Of a DNA stretch of 64,000 nucleotides, positions 24,216 through 34,700 are shown in pieces (position 1 is the stretch's first letter; each line of letters starts with the position of its first letter). The notes beneath the pieces were generated by a model. That model worked only from the letters and a program-made list of their open reading frames with translations, searched no databases and was not told where the DNA came from. Origin of the DNA: Ornithodoros turicata (taxonomy: Eukaryota > Arthropoda > Arachnida > Ixodida > Argasidae); NCBI RefSeq assembly GCF_037126465.1, contig NC_088204.1:22760804-22824803 (forward strand), in the 5' to 3' direction. The position numbers and the translations under genes are program-made.

Positions 24216-24796
24216 TCCGGAAGTTACTCGGTCTAATGAGGACGGGGGCGGGCGCACACACACACGCACACGCACACACTTCGCAGTAAACGCTATAAGA
24301 GAGGGAGTACATTAGGGCTTCCATTGTTATCTTCGCAGCAACGCCCTGTACAAATAGGCACACTTTTTCTTCGACTCCTCCTTACCATGGTGAAGTTGGT
24401 CAGGTGGAATCCACTTGAGAGGACGAGCGGGTGCTTGGTGTTAGTCGCCGCCCCCGTAGTCTTGGGGTTGGCTACGCACGTTGTTTGCTCGCCGTCTAGT
24501 CCTATGAGGATGGTAGTGATGAACATCTCCATAACTAATCGAAGTCCCGATGCGTGCTTCGTGGCTGTGTAGATCTGAGTGCCGTTGTACTTGACCGTGA
24601 ATCTGGGATGTTAGGAAACCAGGAAAGGAGCGACTAAATGACATTAAGGAATGCTCCATACCGTGCCAAATTCATCAAGGAACGGTTCCTGCAAAGTGTT
24701 TTGGCTAAACGTGCCCTATTACATCGCAGCTGAATTTACAGAAACGTCCTGGAAAGGTAAAAACAGAAACCAAGCAAGGCTGTCGAGCCAATCGAG
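24216..24796. other. No gene seen
   Basis: An interrupted (AC)n/(GCAC)n microsatellite at about 24255-24282. The rest holds short frames without motifs. Confidence 0.5.
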
Positions 24797-24927
24797 TGAA
24801 ACAGATACGACCGCCCCCTTAATGCCGTTACAAATTGACGTGTAGCAAGTCTTCGTTGTCAATGCCATTCGGCGTTCTATTTACATTAAACGAGAGTGTC
24901 ATTGATCCTACCCGTATGGCACAGGTA
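24797..24927 (+). repeat. Direct repeat A, copy 1 (upstream of BEL LTR)
   Basis: GAAACAGATACGACCG-CCCC-TTAATGCCGTTACA through CCGTATGGCACAGGTA recurs in the same orientation at 46266-46408 with about 80-85 percent identity by eye. It ends exactly where the BEL LTR begins. Confidence 0.75.
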
Positions 24928-25060
24928 TGTTGAAGATATCACCAAAGGAGATGATGAGTCACTGTCTGTTACGCTCACGCGACAGACGTCGCGTTCATTC
25001 TAGTTCTTTTCAACGCAATAAACACATCGTCATCCCTCTCAGCTGTCTTGTCTTCCACAA
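24928..25060 (+). repeat. BEL/Pao 5' LTR (short, about 133 bp)
   Basis: Starts TGTTGAAGATATCACC, contains AATAAA near 25016 and ends CTTCCACA. It is followed by AAATGGTGCCGTGACCAGGA, the primer-binding region position expected in a BEL/Pao element. An inverted copy lies at 45243-45379. Confidence 0.75.
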
Positions 25061-25149
25061 AATGGTGCCGTGACCAGGATTGCATCGAACGGATCGAGCA
25101 TTGACAGGGAAGACTGCAGCGAGAAACACTTGGAGCAAAATCGACCGAC

Positions 25150-26544
25150 ATGGAAAAGCCCCAACTGTTAAAGAAGCGCAAAGTACTGCCAACACAGGTA
25201 ACCGCATTGTTGAATGATATTGAGCGTCGAACGAGTAGTGAAGGACAAGATATAATGGACTTAGAAGAAAGGATGGAACGTCTTTAGTGTATTAACGCAA
25301 TCCTTACAGAAGTTTATAGCCAGATCGAGCCGCTGCTTACTGAAAACGAATTTGAAGACGAGTATACGAGGCAGATGGATTACCAGAACAGAATAGGAAC
25401 AGTAAGCTTCAAGGCAAAAGCATTCATAAGGGGGAGTAAGGTTCCGCCGTCAACATCTGCGACAAATACAGCAGAAATGAACGACAATCCCACAGGGACT
25501 AACGTGCAGCATCAGGAGACTTCTACGCAACAGGGTGTATCTAATCGAGCGCATGGAACAGTCCGGCTTCCAAAACTGGACTTACTGAAATTCGATGGCA
25601 AAAGACACCAATGGCAAACGTTTTGGAGTCAGTTTCAGTCAACTATCCATGATAACCCAAATCTATCTCTCAGCGATACGATGAATTATCTCATGGCTGC
25701 GTTGCAAGGAGAAGCAGCTAGTGCAGTAAAGGGTCTTCAGCTTACATCAGGCACGTATGAGACAGCAGTCAAGATTCTTCGTGATCGTTTTGGAAACGAC
25801 AACCTTCTTATTCAGGAGCACCCGGAAAGCCTAGCAGACCTCGAGCCTGTGAGATCAAGTCGGCAAATATATCAACTAAGAAAACTGCATGATTCCGTAC
25901 AGGCACATATCAGAGGATTGGAATGCTTAGGTACAACAGTGGATTCATATTGCGCGATGCTCTATCCAGTACTTCTCAGAGCGCTCCCAACTGATATGGC
26001 GTTGGAATTCAATAGGACGCTTGGTGAAAAAACGAAGCAAAACACCTCAGAATCATCGACAACTGCAAGTGTTCCTTTCCACAGACAAGCTTTGAAGATA
26101 TTGTTAACTTTCCTAGGTGATGAAGTGAAATATCGCGAAGAACTTAACACACGTACATTCGAAAGTAGTACCATGTCTGACCGTGTAAAATCGACGTTTC
26201 ACTACAGAACAAGGCAACCGACAGATACGCCTGTCACAACACTGCAAAGCACAGCGAAACCATGCAAGCGAAATAAGTGTACATTCTGTAACGTCACGGG
26301 GCACGCAACGCCAGACTGTACAGGTCCCAAGTCACTCGAGGAGAAAAAGAAAAGGCTGGCAGCACAGCACTTGTGTTTCCGATGCACCAAGCCTAGCATT
26401 CGGCGAAGCAGTGCAGAAGTCACCCCAAGTGCAGGACATGTTCGGCGCGACATGTATCAAGTATGTGCGACCCTACGTACAAACCAAAAGCTACAGAAAG
26501 CGCCCCAGAAACATCAAGCCAAGTCAGCCTTAAGACGACAGTAG
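25150..26544 (+). pseudogene. BEL/Pao Gag-like polyprotein N part
   Basis: The frame starts at Met 25150, about 80 bp after the primer-binding region, and has an in-frame TAG at 25285. It then stays open from 25288 to 26544. Residues encoded around 25570-26000 form the DUF1759 region (LPKLDLLKFDGKRHQWQTFW) usual in BEL Gag. A zinc-knuckle-like CTFCNVTGHATPDC lies near 26279, followed by HLCFRCTK and a truncated second knuckle. In life it would package element RNA. Confidence 0.85.
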
Positions 26545-28475
26545 TTGTATCCTGTCCATGTAAGCAAGTACTCCTTCAGACAGCCACTGCTTGGTCCCGA
26601 GGAATCAAAAGAGAACTACAGATACGACTCATATTTGACGGTGGGAGTCAACGTACTTTTATTACCAAAGGTTTATCTGAAGCTCTAGGATGTAAACGTG
26701 TTTGCGCGGAGAGCGTGTCAATAGGATCGTTTGGACTTCGATCAAGTCGGCCACAGTTACTAGATACAGTTGAGGTTCATTTGCGTGCTCAGTCCACAAG
26801 TGAATACCAAAAGATCCTAGCACTCGTGGTGAAAAAAATATGCACACAAGCTATTGAAATACCTGCAAATGAAAGAGGAGATGCAAGAATACGGTCTTAT
26901 AACGGCAGACTCCTCAAGAACAGCTGAAAATCAATCGATCGGAATTCTCATCGGAGCAGATTACTACTGGGAGTTTGTAACTGGAAAGACTCGTAAACTA
27001 GAACAAGGCGTACACGCCATTGAAACAACACTTGGCTGGACTCTGCAAGGTCCATACTCAGCCACGAACAGTGTGAAGACTGAAGACAACTCAATGCAAC
27101 AACGTCACAGTGTTGCATATAAGCTCAGCACCGCAACAGGAGGTAAGCGATATGATGAATCGGATATGGGACCTTGATAGTATCGGCATTCGCGATAATG
27201 AGACAGAGGGTGATGAACGACATCCAATTCTTGAGGAGTTCGAGAAATTTATCGAATTCAAGAACGACAGATATGTTGTCGCGCTGCCGTGGAAGGCGAT
27301 GGTCTCAATGAACGACAACAGGAAAACAGCAGAACGGCGACTTCAACAAGTCACTAGAAGATTAATAAAATCTCCTGAGCTGATGAAGAAATACGACGGT
27401 GCTATACGAGAATATCTCATCTCAGGAGTTTCAGAGAAGGTCACGGGTGATATGGATGAGATAAGAGGTCAAGGACACCTATACTACATGCCACATCAGG
27501 CAGTAATAAGAGAAGACAGAGTGACCACGAAGATAAGAATTGTTTTTGACGCTTCGTCCCATGAAGACTGGACAGCATCGCTGAACGATAACTTGGACCC
27601 TGGCCCGAACTTAAACCGGCATGTAATGACAGTTCTGCTTAACTTTAGGCTGTATTCGGTCGCGTTGATTGCGGATGTGCAGAAAGCCTTTCTGCAGATA
27701 GCAATTCGGGAAGAAGACAGGGACCCGCTACGTTACTTATGGTATGAGGAGGAGCCACAGGTGGGTCAACCACTCCCGAAAATACAGACTTGGAGAATGA
27801 CGAGGGTAACGTTCGGCACAGCCCCTAGTACATTTCTCCTAGCGGCAACCTTGCGTCATCACCTTGCACAAGCCGCCAACGAACATCAGGAGATCGTAAG
27901 TCTACTTAAGAAATCAATCTACGTTGATGACATTTTCGGAGCAGCGGACGATGAAGAAGCAGAAAGGGTGTACACCGAGACTCAACAGATATTTATGAAG
28001 GCGTCTATGAAGCTGCAAAAGTGGGGATCTAATAGTGTGGCAATGCGTGCAACTTTCCGAAATGAAAAAAGACTCCATTGCGATAGCCACAACCACGAAA
28101 GTACTTGGAATACCATGGAACCAAGTGACAGACACTCTACACTTAAAAGATGACGTAGAAGGTGACCTGCAAGCGACAGTAATTAAGAGGCATGTCATGC
28201 GTTTGGTGGCACAGATTTATGACCCGCTGGGATTCGTGCTACCTTATACAATAACCGGAAAGCTACTGCTGCAATCGATATAAACGAAATCTGGACTGGG
28301 ATAGTCCACTACCGCTTGATCTTCAGGATAAGTGGCGAGATTGGTACAAAGACGAGTCACTTCTAAAAGGTGTACGTATTCCACGCCACTACGGGACAGA
28401 GTTATCTGATCCAGCGGAATCAGAGCTACATTTCTTTTCTGACGCTAGCCCGGCTGCTTACGGGACGGCAGTCTA
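26463..28475 (+). pseudogene. BEL/Pao protease-reverse transcriptase-RNase H (frameshifted)
   Basis: Pieces in different plus frames align in order. An aspartic protease with LIFDGGSQRTFI near 26630 has DGG where DSG is usual. A second block lies at 26854-27177. The reverse transcriptase (27177-28153) includes IADVQKAFLQIAI and the YVDDIFG catalytic motif. A connection region has IYDPLGFVLP, then FFSDASPAAYGTAVYL of RNase H. Frame changes occur near 26900, 27150 and 28080, and after 28281. The last codons are cut by the Polinton at 28476. Confidence 0.85.
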
Positions 28476-28481
28476 CTTACG
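28476..28481 (+). repeat. Polinton target-site duplication, left (CTTACG)
   Basis: CTTACG precedes the left terminus AGTAGTAATGTAACAACCC. The same hexamer follows the outermost right terminus at 45195-45200. Six base pairs is the known Polinton duplication length. Confidence 0.9.
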
Positions 28482-28489
28482 AGTAGTAA

Positions 28490-28665
28490 TGTAACAACCC
28501 AAGATTTACACAGAAAATCCACGGCAAGTATTGCACATTTTACTTTAAATTATTTTAAAATTACTTTAAATTTTTTTAAAAAATTTAAATTTTTAAAATT
28601 TGGCAAAATCTGACTCAGTGCAATACTTGTCGTGGATTTTCTATGTAAAACTCGGGTTGTAGGAA
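28490..28665. repeat. Terminal hairpin of the Polinton end
   Basis: Within the TIR the sequence from TGTAACAACCCAAG to GCAAGTATTGCAC is the inverted complement of GTGCAATACTTGTC to CGGGTTGTAGG (28618-28664), with four or five mismatches in about 47 bp. The loop (about 80 bp) is nearly pure A/T. A single strand of this end could fold back on itself. The right terminus has the same structure at 44555-44725. Confidence 0.85.
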
Positions 28666-28708
28666 ATAAAAAAACTAGATAGAAAGGAAGCAGACAGTAG
28701 GAAATGAT

Positions 28709-29312
28709 TTATTTGAAAATCAACGACGCCATCTTGAAGAAATCACGCCGGTGCGGGCGACTGGAGCACGACGGTTGCAGAGGCAGGTGGCACGCTAGTT
28801 CCAAGGCATCACACCAGATGGCGCCAGCATCGTAGCTCTGTACGAGAAACACAGAACAAGAAAGTACTAGCGACACGTAAAAATGGCAACACTGCTCGAC
28901 AAGTCTAAGCATGCCAGAGCGCGGGGAAAAGGCCTAACCGCTACTGCTAAACAGCACGGAGAAAACACTACACATCGGGGGGAAAGGCTTAAGGCAATCG
29001 ACAAGGCCTAACCACAGCGTCACAACACTTCGCGGCTAACACAAGGCGGGAACCACACGATGGTAAACGTGCGTCAACAGGCTTGGACACCGCTAAACAA
29101 GTCTAAACATGCCAGAAAAGGCTTAACACGAGCACGGTAAAACAACGCGCAAACATCGGTAAATCACTCACCTTTTTTCCCCGCTGCGACGGAGCGTCCG
29201 CTCTCGTCGACAGCCAGGGATCAAGTGACGACGGAGCGAACGACCGCACGTCTTCTCCCAACGAGAGCCAGAGGTGGACTGACGTAAGCGCCACTCTACG
29301 GGTGCTACGCAT
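28709..29312 (-). CDS. TIR-encoded outward-facing two-exon gene, left copy
   Basis: Minus strand. Exon 1 is 29312-29172 (first Met of MRSTRR) and ends AAG|GTGAGT; the intron is 29171-28838 and ends in a T-rich tract plus TACAG; exon 2 is 28837-28709. Both exons are open and join in phase 0. The stop codon overlaps an AATAAA signal (TCAAATAAATC). About 89 residues, Arg/Ser-rich then Cys-containing, with no known domain. Transcription would run outward, off the end of the element. The frame upstream of the first Met is also open. Coding status is inferred from the splice signals and the phase match; both copies are near identical, so conservation cannot be tested here. Confidence 0.45.
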
Positions 29313-29406
29313 GCGCGCGCTCCTAGCGCCCTCTGCTCCACCCGACCGCGCATGCGCGCGCGCTCCTAGCTCCCTCTGCGCCGCCCGCGGGTGTTTTCGG
29401 TTTCGG

Positions 29407-30648
29407 CAGTGGAGTGCAGCTGTAGCTTCCACAGTTTCGCCACGAAAACCACCGCCCCCCTTGACCACGTGATCATCCGTAACGAATCACGACAAAATAG
29501 CCCGAAAACGGCGCCAAAAAGCGCGCGCTGGCTGATCGAACTGCGCATGTGCGCTGCGTGCCCTCTCCACACCCTCTCACTCATCTTCTCTCCCCCCCCC
29601 CCCTGTTCCGAGCGCTTCGCCAGGCCATCTGCTAATATTATCGGGAAGTCCAGAAGACGAAGGAATTCACATGTACAAATTTATTGACACGGTAAACATA
29701 CACACAAGAAGCAACATTTGAATGCAAGTAAATCTACACGATGATTACAAAATACTGCAGAATAAATAGAGAATAGATAGTGCCGAGCAACAGAAAGCGC
29801 GAGTATCTTATACAATCCTTAAGGGAACCTATTCGGTATGGAGAAAGTAGATATTATTATACATATATATAGCACGTGATGAGTCGCAGAAGCCATCCGC
29901 TTCATCCCAGCACAACTGTCGAATTTTCTGGTGACAGGGGCCACATGCTCGCGGATCGCAGGGCCACGACCAGCTGTCGGTGTCTGAATGAAAAAAAAAA
30001 AGGAAACTGTTAATAATATGGTAAACCCGAGCACAGGCAACGTTAATTGGCTGAATACGCTCTGTAAGACATGCCAGCGTTACGCGCCTAATGTCGACTA
30101 ACGCCAAAATTGGAGGAGCCCTGCGTACGCGATGCACGCTGTTTTCCTTTTCATGCACACTAGTGTATTAAACATCAGACATATTCAAATAGCGGAACAA
30201 AACGCAACAACTAACGCCACGCAGAATCATCAACCAGATCATGACTGATAACCGGCAGAAAGTGATGTCATACGGGGCAAGGCGTACCTCCATGCACACA
30301 GTTAGGTGACAGTATTAAACGTCTGATCACTGACATGCATCATACGTTTGTCTGCTTACCTCTCATTCAGGCGTCCGTCCATGGCTCGAAGATCTTCGAC
30401 ATCCACGAAACGAAAACACCGCCTGCTCACATACGTAGACGCGAGCTACACAACGGTCAGACGGGTCGGCGCCTCGGAGAAACGAACGCGGGCGAATCCA
30501 CCGGTTAAATGAGCCTCAGCCAATCACGATCGAGAAAGGTCACGTGGGGGACCGGAGCCAATGGAAAGTAAATAGCCGGAATTTGGCGGGAAATGCCAGC
30601 GGCGACACTATTATCGCGGCGGCGAAACCGGCTTACTGTGCCTCCTCT
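29407..30648. mobile_element. Insertion in the left TIR only, 8-bp duplication (hAT-like?)
   Basis: GGTTTCGG occurs at 29399-29406 and 30649-30656, while the right TIR has it once (43839-43846, inverted), a clean empty site. The insert begins CAGTGGAGTGCAG and its other end, read inverted, is AGAGGAGGCACAG: weakly matching ends. Eight-bp duplications are typical of hAT transposons. No long open frame, so non-autonomous. A C-run (29591-29601) and an A-run (29991-30001) lie inside. Confidence 0.65.
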
Positions 30649-30747
30649 GGTTTCGGCTCTCCGCTGCGCGCGCGCGCGCTCCTAGCGGCGACGGGTGGCT
30701 TCTGACTTCCGGTTTTACTCTCGTTTCTTTGCGCGCGCGTTTATCTG

Positions 30748-30780
30748 TATAAAGGCAGCGCGCACCGCGCTCGCGTCATC
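30748..30780 (+). promoter_or_regulatory. TIR inward promoter, left: TATA plus initiator
   Basis: TATAAAG at 30748-30754 and an arthropod-type initiator TCATC at 30776, 28 bp apart; the Met codon follows at 30792. The right TIR carries the same arrangement. The inverted repeat ends at this initiator. Confidence 0.65.
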
Positions 30781-30791
30781 ACTACGTGAAT

Positions 30792-31250
30792 ATGTTCAGC
30801 TACCACTCTTTACAAAATTGTTCCCGCACCCACGCTTCTTGGGAAGAAGTGGAGAAGGAATGTTTCAACAGCGAAAGTCCCCGCAACGAGCTCGTCATCA
30901 CTGCTTTTCGCTACGTGATAGACATGGTAGGCTTTGGCAATATAGGAGAGATCTCGCCGGGGCCGCTGCAGGAGATGGTGCGTCGAATTTACGCCCGTTA
31001 CAAGAACGTCTGCATAACGGTTCCGGACGGACCCCTGGGACTAATGAGCGAATTTGTGAGCTTGTCCAACGCAGAATTCAACTACATCGCTGCAGACATC
31101 GTGGACCTTCTCGCTCGTGCCATCGCTCATATTAAGCACGCTCTACGGAAGCAGCGACATTTGCAAGCAGTCTACATCGCCAACTTTGTCATTGATTTAT
31201 TGAAATACCGCTTAGTTATTGACATGCAACGCATTAAACAGTCCGAATAA
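30792..31250 (+). CDS. Polinton left-end small protein, 152 aa, unknown
   Basis: First Met at 30792, 14 nt after the predicted initiator. The protein is mostly predicted helical with a central hydrophobic stretch (FRYVIDMVGFG; YIAADIVDLLARAIAHI) and a basic C-terminal helix (LRKQRHLQAVYIANFVIDLL). It has no zinc or catalytic motif that I recognise. It is the first gene inside the left TIR, transcribed inward and convergent with the polymerase. An early or regulatory role would be speculation. Confidence 0.7.
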   Translation: MFSYHSLQNCSRTHASWEEVEKECFNSESPRNELVITAFRYVIDMVGFGNIGEISPGPLQEMVRRIYARYKNVCITVPDGPLGLMSEFVSLSNAEFNYIAADIVDLLARAIAHIKHALRKQRHLQAVYIANFVIDLLKYRLVIDMQRIKQSE

Positions 31251-31705
31251 CGTTGACGAGACTCTGTCTTTTCTTTCACTGAAACATGTTTATTGAATAC
31301 AAACAAAGGAGTTGGACGATAGATGCCTGCCCCCTCCCCCCTCCCTGACTTGTCTGATCTAACGAACAGAACGAGATGATCAGACGTGTCAGAAAAGGGG
31401 AATCTTCATCGCAGCGTCGTCATTGCACGGGTCACGGTACCAGTACGATGACGGTATGGTCATTCTTTTCGTGCACCCATTCCGCTACCGCACTGCCACG
31501 ATGACCCCTGCTTCTCCTGTCTGCGAGAGAGAGAGAGAGAGAGAAGCATATCTCGACTACAACTTTTATTCTCGATTACATGCGCGTGCAGCTCTTTGTT
31601 CCGCGGTTACTCGATCCCTGACGACGACGCTCTCGGGCTCTCTTCCGGGTTTTCCGATGCTGCACAAAGAGAGAGCACTATCGTAATCCTATACGCGTCA
31701 AAACA
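31251..31705. other. Convergent intergenic region
   Basis: Contains a (GA)n microsatellite at 31527-31544. On the minus strand this is a pyrimidine tract ending CGCAG, and the polymerase stop region contains a donor-like CG|GTAAGC, so an alternative 3' exon for the polymerase is possible. The usual Polinton polymerase ends near its annotated stop, so I do not favour it. Confidence 0.4.
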
Positions 31706-34700
31706 CTAGGAAAGCTTACCGTATTCGCAGCTTCCATAAGGGAAGGAGTGTACGGAATCCACGAGATAGCGCTTGTCGTCGTAGGGGACCAAGCTCTTCT
31801 TGAGTCTCGAAATGGTGTACATTGTTTGCTTTATACTCTGGATGGTGCACTGCTTCTGAGAGACTGTCTTTTCATTGAACAGAGAATCTCGGTACACTTC
31901 GTGCAATAAATGTTTCCTCACCACGTCTTTCTTAACTCCCTTCGCTCTCGCGATCTGTTTGTGTGACCCAGCCAAGAGAATGCTGTACATTTTCGCTCGG
32001 ATGGCTACGACTTCCTGAATAACACCACCTCCCGTCTCGTCTTTGAAGTACCCCATCTGGTTCGCGTGCTCGTCGTTGAAAAGCGGGTGGTCCGGTGAAT
32101 AGGAAGACAGATCTAACTCATTCTCAATCTTCATGAGCTGTTCTTCCAGGCTTTCACACGTGAGAGAAAAAATTATGCTGTCCGTATCGCTATAGATCAA
32201 TTGCACTGGACACGTCAAGCGAGAAAAGAGAGACTCGTAGATGAAGCTGTACATTCGGACTTTGGATATCTCTAGAATGGCAAAGCCCACGTAAAGGGGG
32301 TGCGTGCATTTGACCCTCCTATTCTGCATCTCGTATAAGATGCACTTGTCACTCAGAATGTGAAAATGCTGACTGCTGACGGAGCTAGCTTTTCGGAGCG
32401 CGCTTTCTTTGTCGTAGGCTATAGCGTACCTTTTCATGCGTCTCACATTTTGTATCGACTTACCGAACGTACTGTTGGACATAGTTTTGTACAAAAGTCG
32501 TTCGAATTTCGTGGTGGCGGCATTCCTCAACGTGACGTTTCTGTGCACGAAGGCTCGCAAAAAATTGTCTTGGCGGAACGAAAGAATGCTGTGAACACGC
32601 TTTATTTTCATGCCCAACCTCACATACAGTGCGAGCAATGCATAATGAACGACGTAGCGTTCTTTATCGTAGCACGTCAGCAAGAGTTTCTTTGTGGGAG
32701 GGGCGTTCAGCGCCAACGCGTCTTTCAAGTGTCGCTGGTAGGGGGAGAGTTCGTTCTCGTTCACACACCTGTGTTCGGGTGCCAGGGGAAAATCCCTGGT
32801 GAGTGCGTGCAGTTCTTCGGGGTATGTCAAGTCTACCACGTAGACGTAACCCACTTCCGAATCGTGAGGAATGTTGAGAAAATCGATCTCGCTCCACCTC
32901 GAAGGATCGACCCACTCAAAACCACCTGTCGGGAGATGGAAAGTCATCGCGTACGGGTACAAACTATTCACGTCGAGGTACTGGATAAAAGTCTTTTCTT
33001 GCTGTGGATCGTAATCGTCGCACTCCTCGTGATTAGCCCGACAGTATCTATGGAAGCTGTTACAAATGCCTCCCCTGATTCCTTTCTCGATCGTTTCGTA
33101 CATCTCCTGATCACTTATGAGCTCGAGCTTGACTTTAGTGAACTTCAGAGCGCTGCTCCACGCGTAACTGGCAAGGGACACGGTGCGTAAGATATCTATC
33201 CTATCCGTTTCTTGCGCAATTCTCCTGAAATGCAGCACGACGTCGCAGAGCTGACAAGTGTCGAGCGTAACGTAGAGACGCGTGTAATCGCCCAGGTCCT
33301 TGCATTCGAACAATTCGAAAATCTCGAGGGCGTACTGATAGTCCTCGTCCGTGATCTCTTGGTCGTTCAGGTCACTTTTGAAAGCTTCCTTTGGCGGTAG
33401 TGCGGGCAAATTGTACGCTTCGAAACTGTCGACGAAGGTGTACGGGTAAATTCCCTTCTTGAGGAGGCGTCGGAAACGGTCACCAAACATTTGACGAGTA
33501 CAATGAAACGCGCTCTCACCACCGCTGGCGAGCAGAGTTTCCACCAGGTTCGACAAGGACAGGTTGAAAAACTGCGTGGTATCGCGGAAATGGAGATCTC
33601 CAATATTGAACCCTCTTATCTTTTCCGAACTCGAAGCTAAGATCCACGGTTCACCCATATTTAGAACGTGCATGTATCGGAGAAGGGAGCTCAAATCGTA
33701 TTGCAGGTTGTGCACGCACACGACGAGTTCTTTGGTATTACGACACGTAAGGTTACACGTATCACACAGCGTCGCGACAAAATTCGAAGAACCGGGCTCT
33801 ACGAAGTGGGTGTGGTCGTGATGCGACACTTTCCGTGTGTGTCGGTTAAATTCGATTCCACAAAATTCGCAGTGCGTAGCGCTCGCGTGCCGAAAGTGGT
33901 CTTCCACACTCATGACCAACGGTGAGGGAAGACGGTTCAGCCTATGGATTTGTTCGCTAAATCCCTTGAGCGCGAACAAGCATTTTTCTGCCGCGTTGGG
34001 TCCCAAATAGCCATCTACGCCCATTATTTTCCCGTCACAACTCCGCACTACAACGATGCTGTACGAACTCATCCTGTGCACACTCACGGCGTCCTTAACA
34101 AGTGCATCCTTTTCCAAGACGCTCTCCGTGTCTAACACCGCGAAATAGGGGTAGGGATGCGTGTACTGTATCTTGTTGAAGGAGACACTCTCCCCCGCTT
34201 TTGGCATTTCGAGGATCACTTCGTCTACGCCTCGACACAGACGTTCGTGCTGCTCCAACGCCTGTCTTGTCCCATAGCCGCTCGTACACTTCTCACAATA
34301 AAAATAGTCACCACGTCCCATGAAAGTGCTAAATTTTTTAATGCCATAGAAATGCTCCCTAACCTCGAGCAGATAGACTTTATCCTTATAGAGCGTACAG
34401 GGAACCCGTCCGGTAGATATCGAACTCGTCTGCTCGTCGAACACGTAGATGTACACGGAGATTTTGTTTTTTCTCTCCCACAGGGTAATGTCTTCGTAAG
34501 TGACTGGGAAGTAGGGGGGCCAGTACGTCACGCGCGTCTCCGGGTTCCGCGGATTCATATATTTGTGATATCTGACATAATGGTTTGCATTCCTCTTTAA
34601 CGGATGCAAGAGTGCCAGCACGCTATACTTGAAACATTCGTTTTCGTGGTTCGGTGGAAGTTTGACGTTTGTGAGAGTCTTTCGTTTTCTTTTTAGCAGC

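Larger units (their letters stand above)
24928..28475 (+). mobile_element. BEL/Pao LTR retrotransposon, broken, 5' part
   Basis: Order: short LTR, primer-binding region, gag (DUF1759-type), protease, reverse transcriptase, start of RNase H. It is interrupted at 28475 by the Polinton and resumes at 45201 for about 45 bp (the pol frame continues across the empty site), then runs into an inverted LTR. The integrase region and the direct 3' LTR are missing. Several frameshifts and stops show it is dead and older than the Polinton. Confidence 0.9.
28482..30781 (+). repeat. Polinton left TIR (contains a 1.24-kb insertion)
   Basis: Matches the inverted complement of 43706-44732. The match runs from the terminus to GGTTTCGG at 29406, resumes at 30649 and ends at GCGTCATCA near 30781, right at a predicted transcription start. 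Without the insertion the repeat is about 1.05 kb. The copies differ by small indels (its intron-like segment is 38 bp longer) and substitutions. Confidence 0.92.

Noticed and set aside
31521..31705. Extra 3' exon for PolB
   Set aside because: Donor and pyrimidine-tract acceptor exist and are in phase, but Polinton polymerases normally end near the existing stop; no independent support.
32360..33190. 276-codon plus-strand frame
   Set aside because: Antisense shadow of the PolB exon; no motif, and codon constraint from PolB explains its openness.
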